A stretch of 64,000 nt of DNA from NCBI GenBank assembly GCA_019054805.1, contig JAHQIY010000001.1, positions 11,794,501-11,858,500 of the forward strand, in the 5' to 3' direction. Within the stretch, counting starts at the first letter, position 1. The number at the start of each line of letters is the position of its first letter. This stretch comes from Brachionus manjavacas. Its lineage: Eukaryota; Rotifera; Eurotatoria; Ploima; Brachionidae. The position numbers and the translations under genes are program-made. Under the pieces are notes generated by a model. It ran no database searches. It was not told the DNA's origin and saw only the letters and a list, made by a program, of their open reading frames with translations. Of the stretch, positions 34,257 through 47,165 are shown piece by piece.

Positions 34257-35529
34257 TATTTTTTTCTAAATTTATAAAATAAAAAATAAAAAAAATAAAA
34301 AAAATTGTTTAGGAAATAAAATAGGATATTATTTAGAATAATATATTTAATAAGCTGATAAAGAACTTTACCAATAGGCTTTTCATTATCTATAGACCTC
34401 GTTTTTCCAAAAATTTCTTCACCTCTTTTCGAAAAGCAGTGACAAAAACACTTCTCTAAAAAAAAATTGTACTTAAAAAAAATAATTTTATTGCATTCAT
34501 TTAAACTCTCAAACTTATGATAATTAAGATTTTTTAAATGATTTTAAAAATTAAAAATTTTTTAAATTGACAAAACTCAAAGTTAAAGCTGTTTTATTAG
34601 CTTACCATTAATATTGAGTATTTGCATCTCCGGCATTGACTGATTGATTAGGTATAAAAAAATTTTACGATTTGGATATTAAGTTAAACGATCAATGTGT
34701 AGAAATGAAAATATTAATCAATATGTTGTATTTTTTCAATACAATTTAAACTTATTACACCTTGATCACTATGTCTTTGACAAAATAAATATTACTAAAA
34801 GAGAGCCTTATTTACATTATTTAAAAAAGATGGGTAAAAACAAAAAAATACATTTATTCTTTTAAATTTTACTTTTTTAATTTGATTCCATATTAATTGA
34901 TGATGTTGCAGTGCTGGTTCTTTTTAAAGCTTTTCGATCAATTATGACTTCCTCTGAAGCATAAATATCCATTTATTGAACAAAATTCGAAAAGAAAATG
35001 TTTTTATTTGTATCTCATTGCTTAAATACCAAAGAATTTTATGTAAATGAAAATTTTTTTAATCAATATTAAAATAAAATATTAATTAAATGTTTTCTTT
35101 ATTTAAATGTTGAGTTTTAAGCTTGGGTCAAAATCAGACAGATGTAAATATTTTTACATTTATGCTTGTATGGTCTCAAAACAAAACATCTCTAGCTTAC
35201 AGTTTATGCAAATCGCATCATGTTGAACCGAGAGAATTTTTTTTGAGCTTTTGAAAAAAAAGTTTTGGGAAATTTTAAAATTTTTAACTGTTCTAATGTA
35301 TTGCGAAAGTTAAATAAAAATCAAAAAAATTAAAAATCAAATATCATATAATCATTGAAGTACAGTCCTTTTAATTAATAAAAATATTCTCAATCCTTTG
35401 AAATTATTTTCAAAATTCATTCTGTAGCTTCTATTCTGTTATTCAGCCAAGTATCTTCTGTTTTTAAGGGACAAGAACATCATAATCCTCAATTATCTCC
35501 CAAACTTTGCTTGATTTAATCAAAAGCCT
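34257..35529. other. Intergenic with weak minus-strand exons
   Basis: Minus strand 34877-34972 encodes a 31-residue ORF with EEVIIDRKALKRTSTATSSI before a stop, which looks like the tail of a real protein. A minus-strand FVTAFRKEVKKFLEKRGL read near 34395-34450 after a possible AG acceptor is also coding-like. They cannot be joined into one gene, so they are noted only. The rest is AT-rich. Confidence 0.2.
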
Positions 35530-36480
35530 CTAGCCTGCTCAAGCTGGCTTTTCTAGCTTTTGATGAAGTTTTCCACCACAAATTGTTAATTAGATTAAAT
35601 TCGTATAGCTTGAATTTGGTAAAACTTTAGAATGGATAGAAGTTTTTTGATTGAAAAACAAGGCGTAGCTCTTGGTGATGTAGTATCAAGCTGGCTTTTC
35701 TAGCTTTTGATGAAGTTTTCCACCACAAATTGTTAATTAGATTAAATTCGTATAGCTTGAATTTGGTAAAACTTTAGAATGGATAGAAGTTTTTTGATTG
35801 AAAAACAAGGCGTAGCTCTTGGTGATGTAGTATCAAGCTGGCTTTTCTAGCTTTTGATGAAGTTTTCCACCACAAATTGTTAATTAGATTAAATTCGTAT
35901 AGCTTGAATTTGGTAAAACTTTAGAATGGATAAAAGTTTTTTGATTGAAAGAAAACAACGTGTTTACCTTGGTTACTTTTTGATGTAGTGTCAAACTGGT
36001 AGAAAGTGACAAGCAAAGCTTTTCAGAGGGCTAGTACTAGGACCGATACTTTGTTTTCTTATAACTTAACAGCCTTCTTGAAAAATTTAGGAGCTATTGC
36101 CTTTCACATGGGATCGTTGATTAAGAAGTGACTTGATCCAAATGTACAAGATCTTTCACAGCATTGAGGGTATAGAATCAGTGTGAATTATGCTAAAATT
36201 TTATGCCTTAATTTGATAAGATCAAATGATAAAAAGCTACTTAAGGAAATAAACAAGAGGAGAAAAGAGTGGTCAAAACAAGGAACAAGTTGTTATCAAG
36301 TGCAGTTAACGCAGGACCAGTCAATAGCTACAAAGCATATATAGGCAGCGGATTGTTTGGAATGGTTCAAAGCAACGACTGCTATGGTTCTAAATAGACT
36401 AGGTGCAATTAGGCGTTGGTATAGGCAAATGCTGCAGTTTTACTACTAGTACTCTTCTAATTTACTTTCTTTGAGGAAGA
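35530..36480 (+). mobile_element. LINE RT remnant with internal tandem triplication
   Basis: Plus strand reads AFDEVFHHKLLIRLNSYSLN (motif A region) and, one frame over, RSFLIEKQGVALGDVVSSW, equivalent to the NRKQRVVLGxxxSxW block of the CR1/L2-like LINEs here. The unit carrying both is repeated three times. Downstream scraps (ERKQRVYLG near 35950, VNYAKILCLNLI near 36185) belong to the same decayed protein. Not functional. Confidence 0.6.
35541..35950. repeat. 147-bp tandem repeat, about 2.8 copies
   Basis: Units start at 35541, 35688 and 35835 with AAGCTGGCTTTTCTAGCTTT and are virtually identical. The unit is 49 codons long and derives from a LINE reverse-transcriptase segment. The third copy fades at about 35950, where LINE sequence continues. 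Confidence 0.93.
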
Positions 36481-39210
36481 TAATTTAACCTAAAAAATTT
36501 GCCAGTCTTTGGTTTTGCACTCTTCACAACTAAATTTTTGTTTAACTAAAAATTTTATTTTATTTGAATTCATAACCTTAATATTGAGCTTCCATCGTGA
36601 AGTACTTTTTCTCAACTTTAAGTGATTATTGATGATCTTGCAAATGCCATCTTGACTAATTTAGTTCCTTTTCAGTGTAATCATTGCCTTGTCTCATTAA
36701 GTACAATAGGAAAAATTCTCAAAACTTATTCTAAAATCATTCAAATCACCTTACCTTTAACCCTTTTGAATTTTTTCATTTCAAAAGCAATTTTTTGTTC
36801 TCTTAATTTGAAATCTCTCAAATTGGAAAAAAATATTTTGATGATGAAAAAAGCTTCAAATAAGACTGCTTTTTAAAAAATTTTTATCTAAGATTTAAGA
36901 ATATGGAGAAAAAATTAGGAAATATTTGAAAAACAATTCGTATGAATAAAATCACGGTTTGGTGGAAGATTAAACCAGTTTTTAAAAAAATAGAAGACTT
37001 CTGATTTTTGTTTTTGAATTAAATTATTCATGAATAAATAAGATAAGAGGATTCTTAAAACTCAGAAAATATTTTATGCAAACCACTTCAATATAAAAAA
37101 TCTTATTTAACTTTATTTGTGTAACAAAGCTTTTTTCAAATTTTCTTTTGAAAAAAATTAAAGTTTTTAAGGTTTTATTTTTGTTTGCATGGAATCGTAG
37201 TCACTGAAAGATTATAGCTTACTGAACTCAATTTGATACATTTATACAAATAAAATAAAATTATTGAAAAAAAAAAGAATCCCCTTTTTACTAAAGGTAT
37301 TTAAATAAGAAAAACGATAAATGGTACAAATAAGCTTTAAGCTATTTACTGAAAATCTTAGTTACAGACAGTTTCAAAATTTGAATTATTGCATGACTGT
37401 GTCTTTAATTATAAAGGTATAATTTATGACCAAATTTCAAAATTAAAATATTGTAAAATTATGTTCAAAAAATTTAAAATTGGTAATTTAATTGCAATAC
37501 AAAATTACAAATAACAAACATTTTTCTAAAATGTTAAGACAATAGCTTTAAAAGCTTTAAAAATTCTGAAAAAAATAATTTTGATTTAATTATAAAAAAA
37601 ATATTTAAACCAGGACTAAAATGAAAGACTTATTAAAATTAGTAGCATGAATTTAGAATTTTAATAATTTCCAGAGATAGAATAGAAAATAAAATATTTT
37701 CTATGCTGTACGAGAGAATTTTCGAAATATGTTTTTAATATAACCTAAAAAAAATAAAAACCACAAAAAATCAATAAAAACAATCAAAAAATTATTTAAG
37801 TATTTATTAAAAATTCCAGCAAAATTTTTTTCCTGACAATGAAAAAGCATAATAATTTAAACTAAAATTTTTAATTATTTTAGTTATTTTGAAAAATCTC
37901 AGTTGATTGTTTCAAATCTAAATAGCTAAATGAATTTTTAAATAAAAAAAAATTTAATTCTTTGAAATTAGCGTGACAGTTAAATAATTTATAATTTGAT
38001 CAAATCCCAGAGGATTTTAATGCAACGATTTTTTTCTACTAAATTTAATAGGAAACAAATTAACACGATGCTAGTACTGAATTATTAAATAATTTTTTTA
38101 TTTTTAATTTGTATCAAGCTTTAAGAAAAAAATTTTAAAAAATTTTTTAATATCGTATAAATAAAATACTGTATGAATTCCTTTAATGGAGTTAAATACG
38201 CCGATCCGAAATCGATTAAATCTTACGATTTAAAGTTTCATTAACCAAAACTGCTTATCAACTGAAAATAAAATACTATCAAATATTCATATATATATAA
38301 AATTTTGCAATATTAGAATTTTGATTTTTTTTTTTAATTTTCCGATTTTAAATTTTTGTTAGAATATAAAAAATGGGTTTGAAAATTGTTTACAAAGAAA
38401 TTTCAAAAGTAAGAATTTTAAGTAAATCTTTAATTTAATAATTAGAAGTGTAATTCATTTTTGCTCATTTCGGAATAAATTCTGAAATTATCTTGCAGAA
38501 TTCAAAGATAAAATCTTAAAAATTTTTATTATAAGCTCGTTTTAATAGCAACTAAATCTAATGCGACGGAATGAAATTTCGTGGTAAAATTATTTATTAT
38601 GTTTAACCCTTTCAATCTAAAATAAACCAAACTAATAATTGTTATTTTTGCTTACCATTTGAATTTTTTTAGCGAGGATTCAAAAAATTACATAAAAGTA
38701 GTATTAGTTGTATCAGCAGTACAGATATTTATATCTGCACTAACACTCAAAAGCGTTTAGCCTTTTTAACTGTAAGGCTTAGGCAGACTTTGCTTCTTAC
38801 TATTCCAAAGACTTCTTTGTCAATGGCCACTTTGAAACTTTTTGTTGTTTTAGCATTAATAGCATTCACTGATAAACTAATCCATGATTAACCCATGATT
38901 TTACACAGAAATTTGAGAACTTATAACAAATTTTATCTGAATGAGCTTCTGCGATTTTTTTCTCATTCATGGACAATAATTTTTACTATGCAACTTAAAT
39001 ATATTCAAGTCAATTATTCAACTTCCTATTATTATTTCCTTATTTTTTCAAGTGAAAATTTTTTTAATTAGATAAGTTTAATAAATTTTATTAAGCTAAA
39101 GATACACAATGAAACGTATGAAAAAGATAAAACAGAAAGCGAATTATCATTGGAAGCATTTTTTTGACTCAAAAAGATGTGATATTGATACAATAAAAAA
39201 ATCCAGTATA
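36481..39210. other. Intergenic with possible minus-strand exons
   Basis: On the minus strand a coding-like stretch (36790-36875; FKLREQKIAFEMKKFKRVK) ends at a good AAAG|GTAAGG donor. A short piece starting after CTGAAAAG reads GTKLVKMAFARSSIIT and stops near 36620; joined they keep frame. No family is recognised. On the + strand, a 22-codon ORF at about 38823 (MATLKLFVVLALIAFTDKL) looks like a signal peptide but leads nowhere. The rest is AT-rich. Confidence 0.2.
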
Positions 39211-40884
39211 CAGTATGTCTAGAAAGTTTAGAACATTACTAGAAAATTTAAAAAAAATATTTTAAGGTGTAAAAATCTAAAATTAAAATCGATTTACATA
39301 CAATTTTAACTATACCATCTTAAAGATAATTTTATTAACTTTCTTTTGATATAAAGATTGTTCAAAAAAAATTTCTGAACACTCCAGAACCCATTTAAAA
39401 AAAAACAGATAAAATTGAACAAAAAAAAATAGTCTACAAAGTTAAGAACAATTATTTTATTCTAAAATTTTACCACATCTTGACAATCCCTGGCCATTTT
39501 TTTTTCACACTATACTTGGAATGTCTTTTCATATTGTTTGCTTGGACTTTTTCAGTTTGATTTATTATTTTTGGATTTTAAAATTGGTCATTTTATTGAG
39601 TTGTACCATTTTGGCGTTTTTTCCATAAAAATGGACAAAAAAAAAGTATCTGAGGCTCAAAGGTGGCAAATAATTGGTACTAGATCAGATATTTATTGAA
39701 AATAGCTGTTTCTTGTTGAAATAGCTGATCTAGTAGCAGTTTCGAGAAAATGTGTGATTACAACAAAGCGCAATTATGAGAAGACATCCGTGGTCAAAGA
39801 ATTACCAAGGTATGGTAGACTCCGAAAGCTTACCAGTTGAGATGAGTCGTACATTTTCAGAAAGGTCAGAATCAATCCTACAACAAGCTATAGACAGATT
39901 TTATCCTCTATTTTTAGTTCTAAATTTCCAAATGCTACTGTTAGTAAAGACACTGTAAGAAAAGTTCTATTAAACAAAAAAATACAGTCGTATACTGCAA
40001 TAAAAAAACCTCTTTTGACTGTATTGGATCGATTGAAAAGGCTCAAATGGTGCAAAGAACGACAAGGAAGGACTGTTAATGACTGGTCAAAAGTTGTTGT
40101 TAGTGACGAGTCTAATTTCGAAGTATTAAACAGAAAATCTAGAGTGTTTTTAAAACGTTTTGAAAACGAAAAGTATCACCCCAAGTTATGTTTACCAAAG
40201 TTACAAAATGGTGAAGGTTCGGTTGGTATTTGGGGATGTATTAATTAAAAAGGTTCTGGATGCTGCTCCATTTATACGGGCAGAATTAATCAATTTGTGT
40301 ACATGGACACTCTGGAAAATAACTTATTACCATCAGCCGAGATATTTGTTGATCAGAGTCAAGACTGGATTTTTCAGCAGGATGGCGCTAGTGCACATAA
40401 TGCTCATTCCGTTTGAGATTGGTTTCAAGATAAACAAATAATCCAATAGAGAATTTATGGTCATATATTGACCACAAAATGATCAATACAAAAATTACGT
40501 CAGTAGAGCATTTAAAAAGCGTTCTTTTTGAAGTATGGTTGAAAGTTCCTAGTGAAGTAGTTAAAAACATGATTGAATCTATGCCAAAACGTGTCGCTGA
40601 GTGTATAAAAGCTAGGGGTGGGCATTTTAAATGTTAAAAAATAAATGTTTTAAATTTTTTAGACAATTTTTATTGTTAAAAAATTTCACTCCTTTTTTTT
40701 TGCGGTTTTTTTACTTCGATTTTTTTTTCTATCCTGGTTTTTGTACTTTTCCGATAAAAAATTTTTTTTAAATAAATTTAAACAAAAAAATATATTTTTA
40801 TTTTTCTATTTAGCCACACGGCTTTCAAGAAACAAGCCTTGCATAAAAAAAAATTTAAATGTTCTAAATTTTCTATACATACTA
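39211..40884 (+). mobile_element. Tc1-like transposon
   Basis: Left terminus CAGTATGTCTAGAAAGTTTA and the inverted right terminus TAGTATGTATAGAAAATTTA match over about 27 bp with a few changes. TA dinucleotides flank both ends (39209-39210 and 40885-40886). The 1674-bp length and the encoded transposase fit the Tc1 group. Confidence 0.85.
39631..40637 (+). pseudogene. Tc1-like DDE transposase, broken
   Basis: Begins MDKKKVSEAQRWQIIG and carries the paired-like DNA-binding domain across two frame changes. DDE residues: VVVSDESNF (near 40105) and FQQDGASAHNAHSV (near 40380), then NPIENLWSYIDHK (near 40440-40480). Between the second Asp and the Glu several residues are missing, so a deletion of roughly 15-20 codons removed the SPDLN segment at about 40435. 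A stop follows GCIN at 40248. Ends MPKRVAECIKARGGHFKC. Dead. Confidence 0.85.
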
Positions 40885-41282
40885 TATTAACAAAAAATCT
40901 TTAAACAAAATTAATTTTAAGTTAAAGCAATCTAATTTCAAAATAGACCATATTTAGACAATGCGTTAAACGTTTGGCGGCGTTTTACGCATTTACAAAA
41001 CCGTTTTACAAAATCCTAGTTAGATTAAAGGGACCCGGGAGTTCAGTTCAGCAATAAGTCTTATGGCTATTTTTTAAATACTGCTAAATTTTTTTTAAAT
41101 AATTCCTTATTGATTTTTGAGAGTTGAATAGTTGAATGAATTTAAAAATTGAAAATTTGAATAAGTAAAAAAATTTAAAAGTTGAATAAACGAACAGAGC
41201 AGATGGTTAGCATAAAATAATAATCAAAAAATGAGAATTGTAAAATTGAATAATACAAAAAGTTGTCCACATGTCTAACCCA

Positions 41283-41760
41283 TGAGTCTATTTGGTCTTC
41301 GTAGGATTTTTGCACTTACCTGATACCATTTGTTAACGATACTTTTCAAAACCATTTAAAATTTTATTCCTTGAATTAAGTTTACTCTTAAACGATGATT
41401 TTCAAAATCCAGAAAATTTTTATATTTCAACCTGTCTTGGTAAGATTTAGTTCTAGTATAATCAATCAGTTTTGTCGCTCTCCTTTCTTCTTTTTCAAGA
41501 ATTTTAATTTTTAAATATGGGCTCCAGGTTCCTTTCATTCTCTAGATGGGATCTCACAAGTAATTTAGTAAGACTTAATGCTTCTCGTCAAAGGTTCTAA
41601 AAAGAATTTCTTATCAGGCCCAATATTCGGTTTGATTTCATAGCTGCCACAGTGCATTGTTTGTTCTATTGGTAATAAAGATACTCAAGACTTTTCTTCT
41701 CTTATCTCTTCAAAGAAATAAGCGATATTTTGTTTTGATAATTCGACTTTTTCCTAATTG
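41283..41760 (-). mobile_element. LINE C-terminal remnant
   Basis: Minus strand reads AAMKSNRILGLIRNSF near 41650, SPYLKIKILEKEERRATKLI and SYQDRLKYKNFLDFENHRLR near 41430-41520, then NKWYQVSAKILRRPN at 41300. This is the post-YADD domain of a CR1-like LINE. TTTGGTCTTCGTAGGATTTT at 41291-41310 is shared exactly with the LINE remnant at 57230, so both belong to one family. Confidence 0.65.
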
Positions 41761-42039
41761 TTGACCAAGTATCTATCCATTCTATAAGGAGGTCTAGGTC
41801 TTTCTGATGTTCTAATGATCATTGATAAAATTTTACATTTCTCTTAAAATATCAACCAGATCTTTTCGAAAATATCTGAAAAAATAAAGAACTAAATTTT
41901 GTCAATTTTTAGCATTTTTTAGTGAAATTTCGATAATTAACATGCAAATTGAAAATTGATCTTTTTTCTTCTCATAGTTTTAGAATTTTTTAACTCAAAA
42001 TTTATCCATTTAATTTTACAGTAATAAAATATTACAAAT

Positions 42040-42268
42040 GTAATGTTTGACCTTCGAGGGTTCTAACTGGCCTTGAGTATACTGAGGGGTGTGATTAAGG
42101 TTTAATGAGATTGCCTGGGGAGACACCTAATGCCGCTAGGAACAGCAGCGCAGTCGCTAGGAACAGCAACTCTTCCAGGGAATCCTCAACGAGAAATTGA
42201 GTAAGGGAAATCAAATGAGAGAAGAGTTTGTTTATTTCTTTTATTAAGACAAATAAATCTTCTTCTTC
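42040..42268 (+). repeat. Less AT-rich repeat-like block ending in CTT repeats
   Basis: A visibly GC-richer block with duplicated GCTAGGAACAGCA (about 42137 and 42157) runs into AAATAAAT and a short CTT tract at 42259-42268. Composition and a triplet-repeat end resemble the LINE 3' ends elsewhere in the window, so a retroelement 3' UTR is likely. No coding sequence. Confidence 0.35.
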
Positions 42269-42529
42269 AAAGTATAATTATTTTTAGATTTAAAAATTTA
42301 ACAAATATTTAAATGTGAAATCTTATGCGTCCACCGCTACACAAATTTAATTTTTATTTTGTGCATTTTCTAGCAGAATTTTTTCATATTTTTTAACTTT
42401 GTAAATGATCAATTTTTCAAATGATATCGAATGCTAAAAAATATTTTTTATTTCATATTCTGGTCTTTCTAGAGAAAAGTTTGTTTAAATAAATGCTTTT
42501 TTTGCCGAACAGTTGACAAAATAAAAAAA

Positions 42530-42735
42530 ATGACAACTATTTACAAAGATGAATTGAGCATGTTCAAATCGAAGGTAAATTTAGGATCTTTCAGGCTTGA
42601 AGAAAATATTCTTTTTTATTTTGAGCGCAAATTTGAATCTTTTAGTCAAATAGTTTATTATCGGTTGAAACATCACAATCAGAAGACGTTGGTACCGATA
42701 AGTTTATTCTACAAAAACAAACACTCTTAAAAAAG
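42530..42735 (+). CDS. Possible first exon, unrecognised gene
   Basis: Starts MTTIYKDELSMFKSK and reads coding-like through FRLEENILFYFERKFESFSQ. At about 42650 the frame must change by one base (one more A in CAAATAG), after which LLSVETSQSEDVGTDKFILQ continues to an AAG|GTAAAC donor at 42735. No downstream exon could be found before the minus-strand gene at 42995. No family recognised. The one-base break resembles those in the SLC5 and BEN-like genes. Confidence 0.3.
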
Positions 42736-42994
42736 GTAAACAATTTTAACCACGCGATTAAAACCGGCTTTTATCTGCCGCTTGTTAGCCAAAGCTCTAA
42801 AAAATTCAAAATTATTCTAAACTAATTAGTAAAGCTCAAAACCTTGAATAAATATCACGTAATCGAACTCAATAGGTAATTAGATGTCGGTTCGAATAAC
42901 TGGCAAACAGTATACTTTAAAATTTATTGATCTTTCTAAAAGATTATTTTAATTCAATAAATTGTTCAATAATTAATAACTAGAGTAAATAAAA

Positions 42995-43646
42995 TCAAAG
43001 TCGGCATAAGAGCTGATTTTTTGAGAAATTTTGTGCAATAAAAATAAAATTAAGATCTCGTGTCACAATTGTGTTTAAAAGATAAATTAATTTTCGATCA
43101 TTTTCGAGCATATGAGTAGGTCTCAGCAAATTAGTATCGAAATAAACTGGATAATAAAGTTTATTTAGCAGCTTATTTGTTTCGGCCAATATTGTAAATT
43201 TAATATCTTCAAAATCTTTTATAAAAACAAAAATTATTTTAATAATGGTTTTATTTATTAATCATTAGTCTTGTTTAAACCAAAATCGGATTAGATTTTC
43301 AGAAATGATAAACTAGAAACTTTTCTACCAAAATAATTTACGAATGATTTGCTTCAGCGATCATAATACAGTTTAATCTTGCTTAGTTTTTCGACTATCA
43401 TCAGCACATGTGCTTATTTTAATATTTGACACGTGAATTATGCCATGATAACCTTAAGCCTTATAAACTTATACAATTGAAAATTTCCTCATAACCGGAA
43501 GATATTCAACTCACTGATCCTAAGTCTATGATTTTTTTCCTTAAAAGGTACATTATTATTCATTAATTTTGAAAATAATTCTTGAGTAAGACTACATGCT
43601 AGTTTTGAGCGGCAGAAAGTTTTCTTTCCAGTCCTCAAGTCCTCAA
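42995..43646 (-). CDS. Unrecognised two-exon protein (C-terminal part)
   Basis: Minus strand. A terminal exon 42995-43225 follows a TTTATAAAAG acceptor and reads FEDIKFTILAETNKLLNKLY, ENDRKLIYLLNTIVTRDLNF and a stop after NQLLCRL. The preceding exon (about 43516-43646) reads KTFCRSKLACSLTQELFSKL and KEKNHRLRI and ends at a strong A|GTGAGT donor. Joined, the frame is kept (RI-N-FEDIKF). Upstream exons were not identified, so the gene is partial. No domain recognised; Leu-rich, helical in appearance. Confidence 0.4.
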
Positions 43647-43699
43647 GATTAAAATTATGTATAAACACCAAAATAAAAAAATGAATAAAAGATTGATTT

Positions 43700-45613
43700 T
43701 AGATTTTTTCAAAAATAATTTTTATATATTGAGACATTTTGCTACTGTAAATCCACAGAAAATCTTCTAAATTTATAAAAATTTATTAAATTTGATTTAA
43801 TCATTAATTTTATATATTTGTTTATTTATTAAAAATATGTATATAATGTAAAATGATGTAAAAATATCTACCATTTAAATTATTTTATGATTAGCTTAGT
43901 TAACAATGTCGAAAATAAGAAGAATTCTGATACATAACATTAGTTATAATGCTTTGATATTTCATATAAATATCTCCTTTTTTTAAGCTTTGAGTTTCAC
44001 TTTAAACTTTATTTTTTTATAGAAATTTTATGTTTTAAACAGGCGGATTTCAAAAGCCACTCTCAATTTTACTCTTCTCTATTTTACAGACTGGAACGGA
44101 GCTTAGTCCTTCCTTTCAGTCAAATGATAAAGAGATTTGATTTAAAATAAAAAATAAATAAATAAAAATAATTTTAATAAAATATAATGTGATAGTTGTA
44201 GCGTTATAAGTATTTATAGTTATAATTGTGACTAAAAATAGAGAAAAAGAACAAAAAAGCAAAAGATGTTAAAATTAGACAATTTTTTTTAATTAAAAGT
44301 ACAGAAATTTTTTATAGGGAATTTTAAAAAGTTAAAAAATGAGTAATGAATAATTATGAATAACCAAATCAATAATTAAATCGTACTATAAAAATTAAAT
44401 GGGGTCTGGGATAGAGTGCTGGTTCAGGGATTCGGGTATGGTGTAGATTAGAGAAATTTAATTATCCATAGCGATTATGTTTATTTTGATATATTAATTT
44501 GTTATTAATTATTGATATGGCGGATTAATATGCTTTCATCACTTTAGTAGTTCACTATAAGAGAACCATAAGAGGTTCGAAACACCACTCGACTTATTTT
44601 TTAACAACAAAAACTTTAGTATTTGCTCGATAAAATTAAATCAGTGATGCCAAGGCTAGAAGGTCAAAATGAAAACTTAAACCATTCGAACTTACCCTGG
44701 GATAACTCAAAACTTTTTTTAAAATATAAAAACACATTCCATTTTAACTATTTATCTTGTCCTTTTTTTAATTGTCTTACTTTTAACTTTAAATAAAATT
44801 TAAAAAAATCTCAATCTTTATCTATTTGAGGGACGGGATTTGGATGCGCCACATCTCCCGATCTATTCACCGTTTTTGTCCGAACAATTACAGTCCTCCA
44901 AGGTCTTTCTCTTCTATGCTTTACAGTTAAAATATCACTGAAAAAGGCTTTTTTGGAAAACGTGGGCCTGTCCATTTGAGCCTTGTAGTTTTGTCGATGT
45001 TATCAAGTGATGTCGCTTTTGTTTGTTTAAGTAGCTCTTGTTCTACAAATCCACTAATGATTAATAGTTCTTGAATTTGAGCTTTTTTTGATAAAGTCAA
45101 GAAAATTTCAAAAAATTGATTCCAAAAAACCTATTTGAGAACTGTCAAAAAATTGTTTTTTTTGCTCTTTTTCCAAGTCGCTTAATTTCTTGTCATTTCA
45201 CTTTTTGGATTCCTGTAAAATGTATCATGTAGAACTTTTTGCGCTCTTGAATTTGAGCTATTAATCATTATCGTAGCTAAAAAATTAACCATTCTGCAGT
45301 GACTTGAAAACTGAGTCATTGGCAAACACTTGTAAGCTTCCCATGTGCACAACTCTTGTTCTATCTATCCAATTTTTTCGAGGACCTAGTATCTGCATCA
45401 AACGTCGCTGGTGAAAACCTTTGTGAAATCTTTACTTTTCAAGACTAAGGCTAAATTATTGTCTCTAATAAAACAAACAAATCTATAATTAATGGGTTTA
45501 TTAAAATTTCTTAAAATTAAAAAAAATAATAAAATCAAAATAATCGGCAAAAATAACAATGGCAGTTTTTTTACAAATTGAAATAAAACAATTTTACACT
45601 TTAAAAATAAATT
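43700..45613. other. Intergenic before the PTF1A gene end
   Basis: No gene supported. TTAGTCCTTCCTTTCAGTC at 44103-44121 recurs at 53125-53143. A less AT-rich block at 44825-44950 and another at 45340-45420 look repeat-derived but match nothing recognised. Confidence 0.35.
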
Positions 45614-47165
45614 TTAATTTTGAACAAAATAATTGCTATTGATTACATGACTGTCCATTCGCTCGTTCGAATAGCCGCCTAAATTCAAGTGTTCATTCAT
45701 TACTAAATTACTCGTGTAGAAATATTCGCTCAGATTAGAGCCGCCACTCAACGCGTTTGCTTGAGACGAACAAAACTTCATGTTTTGATATTCGGCCAAA
45801 TTGTGATAGTTGTAGCTATCTAAATTAGAATAGTCACAGAAGTCGCCCGGGTAGGCCTTTTCCACATTTGAGCCGTGCGGTCCTTGAAACATAGCTCTGC
45901 TATCCGAGCCGAGCAGATTAGGCTCGCCGTAGTTGTAGCAGTGGAGCGCAGACGTGTACTTGCCTAGATAGTTCTCGGTCTCATGATGATGATGATACAC
46001 ATTCGGATAATACTCGGCCTGATTGATGCTCTGGGCATAGTAATCATTCGGCAGGAAAAAACCCGAACTTGACGATTTAGCTTGAATGGTCTCAAAGGCC
46101 GAATTGGTCGACTGGTAGAGGCCGTCCGAGTTGATGTTTATGTTTTGCAGAATGTTAGAATTGGGAGCTTCCTTTCGCTCATTTTTCCTCATCTTGTTTC
46201 TGTCCAGCAGGTTTTCAAAGTTAAAATTCTCGTCATCTATCTCATCGTAGTCGACGACGCCGTCGTCCAGCTCATCATCAGCCTCAGATTTATCGTCCTC
46301 GGACTCATCCTCGCTATTCTGACACTTTTCTTCATTCTTTAACTTGTCCTGTCTGATAGCAACAGTCACACACTCCTGTATCTCATTGTTAAGTTCATTA
46401 ACCACCGGAATGGACCACAACTTGGATCTAAATGTCTTGTTGGGGCCCATTTGAAGCTCTCGACTATTTTTCCACGACAATGAATGTCCAACTATTTCAC
46501 TTGTGTATTCTAGAAAAAATAAACAATTGAAGAATTTTTAAATTGCGAAAAAAAATTAAAATACCAAATTGTTTGAAAAGATAGATGAATTTTTTGACTT
46601 CTTTGTTGACTGACGATTGACTGTTGTATCTGCTGTCTTTGTTGAGTAGATCGGTCAAAAAGTTGATGTAACCGATGGCCATTTTTAAAGTGTCCACTTT
46701 GCTGATCTTCTTCTCATAGGGCAAAGTGGGCAGCTGCAGCCTGAGTCCCTCGAAGGCGTCGTTAATGCTCTGCATTCGGCGTCTCTCGCGCATGTTTGCC
46801 GCTTGACGCTGTTGGCTCAAGTGTCCGTAGCATTTTCTGCGTCGCAAGTGTCCCAGGGACTCGGACGAATTTTCCGAGTGCTCAAAAGACTCATTGCTGT
46901 GTCTAAATTGGTGGTAGATTTCGTTCAGAGCCGGCTCGTTGCCAGAGAATGGATGAGCAATGGACAGCGAGGAGAATGATGACGCGCCCGATGAACAGGA
47001 CGGCGGTGGCGACAAGTTGTCCGATGTGATGCTCACGCCGCTGCTCTTGAATCTTTTGGTGTCCAGTTCGTCCAGTTTTTTGTGCTTGGTGTACTTTCTC
47101 TTTGTGCGCTCCATCGGCAACAATTGTTGACTCATTTTTGTATCAAGACTTAATTGCATTTCCAA
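45614..47165 (-). CDS. PTF1A: PTF1A (p48/Fer1) bHLH transcription factor
   Basis: Two exons, 46565-47165 and 45614-46509, joined over a 55-bp intron, giving 498 residues. Class II bHLH at about residues 119-173: [20 protein letters not shown], then [20 protein letters not shown] with [10 protein letters not shown], virtually identical to animal PTF1A. Just after the splice, [16 protein letters not shown] and FRSKLWSIP correspond to the two short C-terminal motifs PTF1A uses to bind RBPJ/Su(H). The N-terminus is Ser-rich with a basic KRKYTKHKK stretch; the C-terminus has an acidic run ([18 protein letters not shown]) and a long Tyr/Asn/His-rich tail that makes it longer than vertebrate PTF1A. 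It acts with an E-protein on E-box/TC-box sites in neural and gland fate. The first in-frame ATG is used. Confidence 0.93.

Noticed and set aside
38715-38745. MicroRNA-like hairpin (AGTACAGATAT/ATATCTGCACT)
   Set aside because: Arms of only 11 bp with a mismatch; too short for a miRNA precursor.
46082-46342. + strand open frame within PTF1A
   Set aside because: Antisense of the acidic-repeat region of exon 2; composition-driven.
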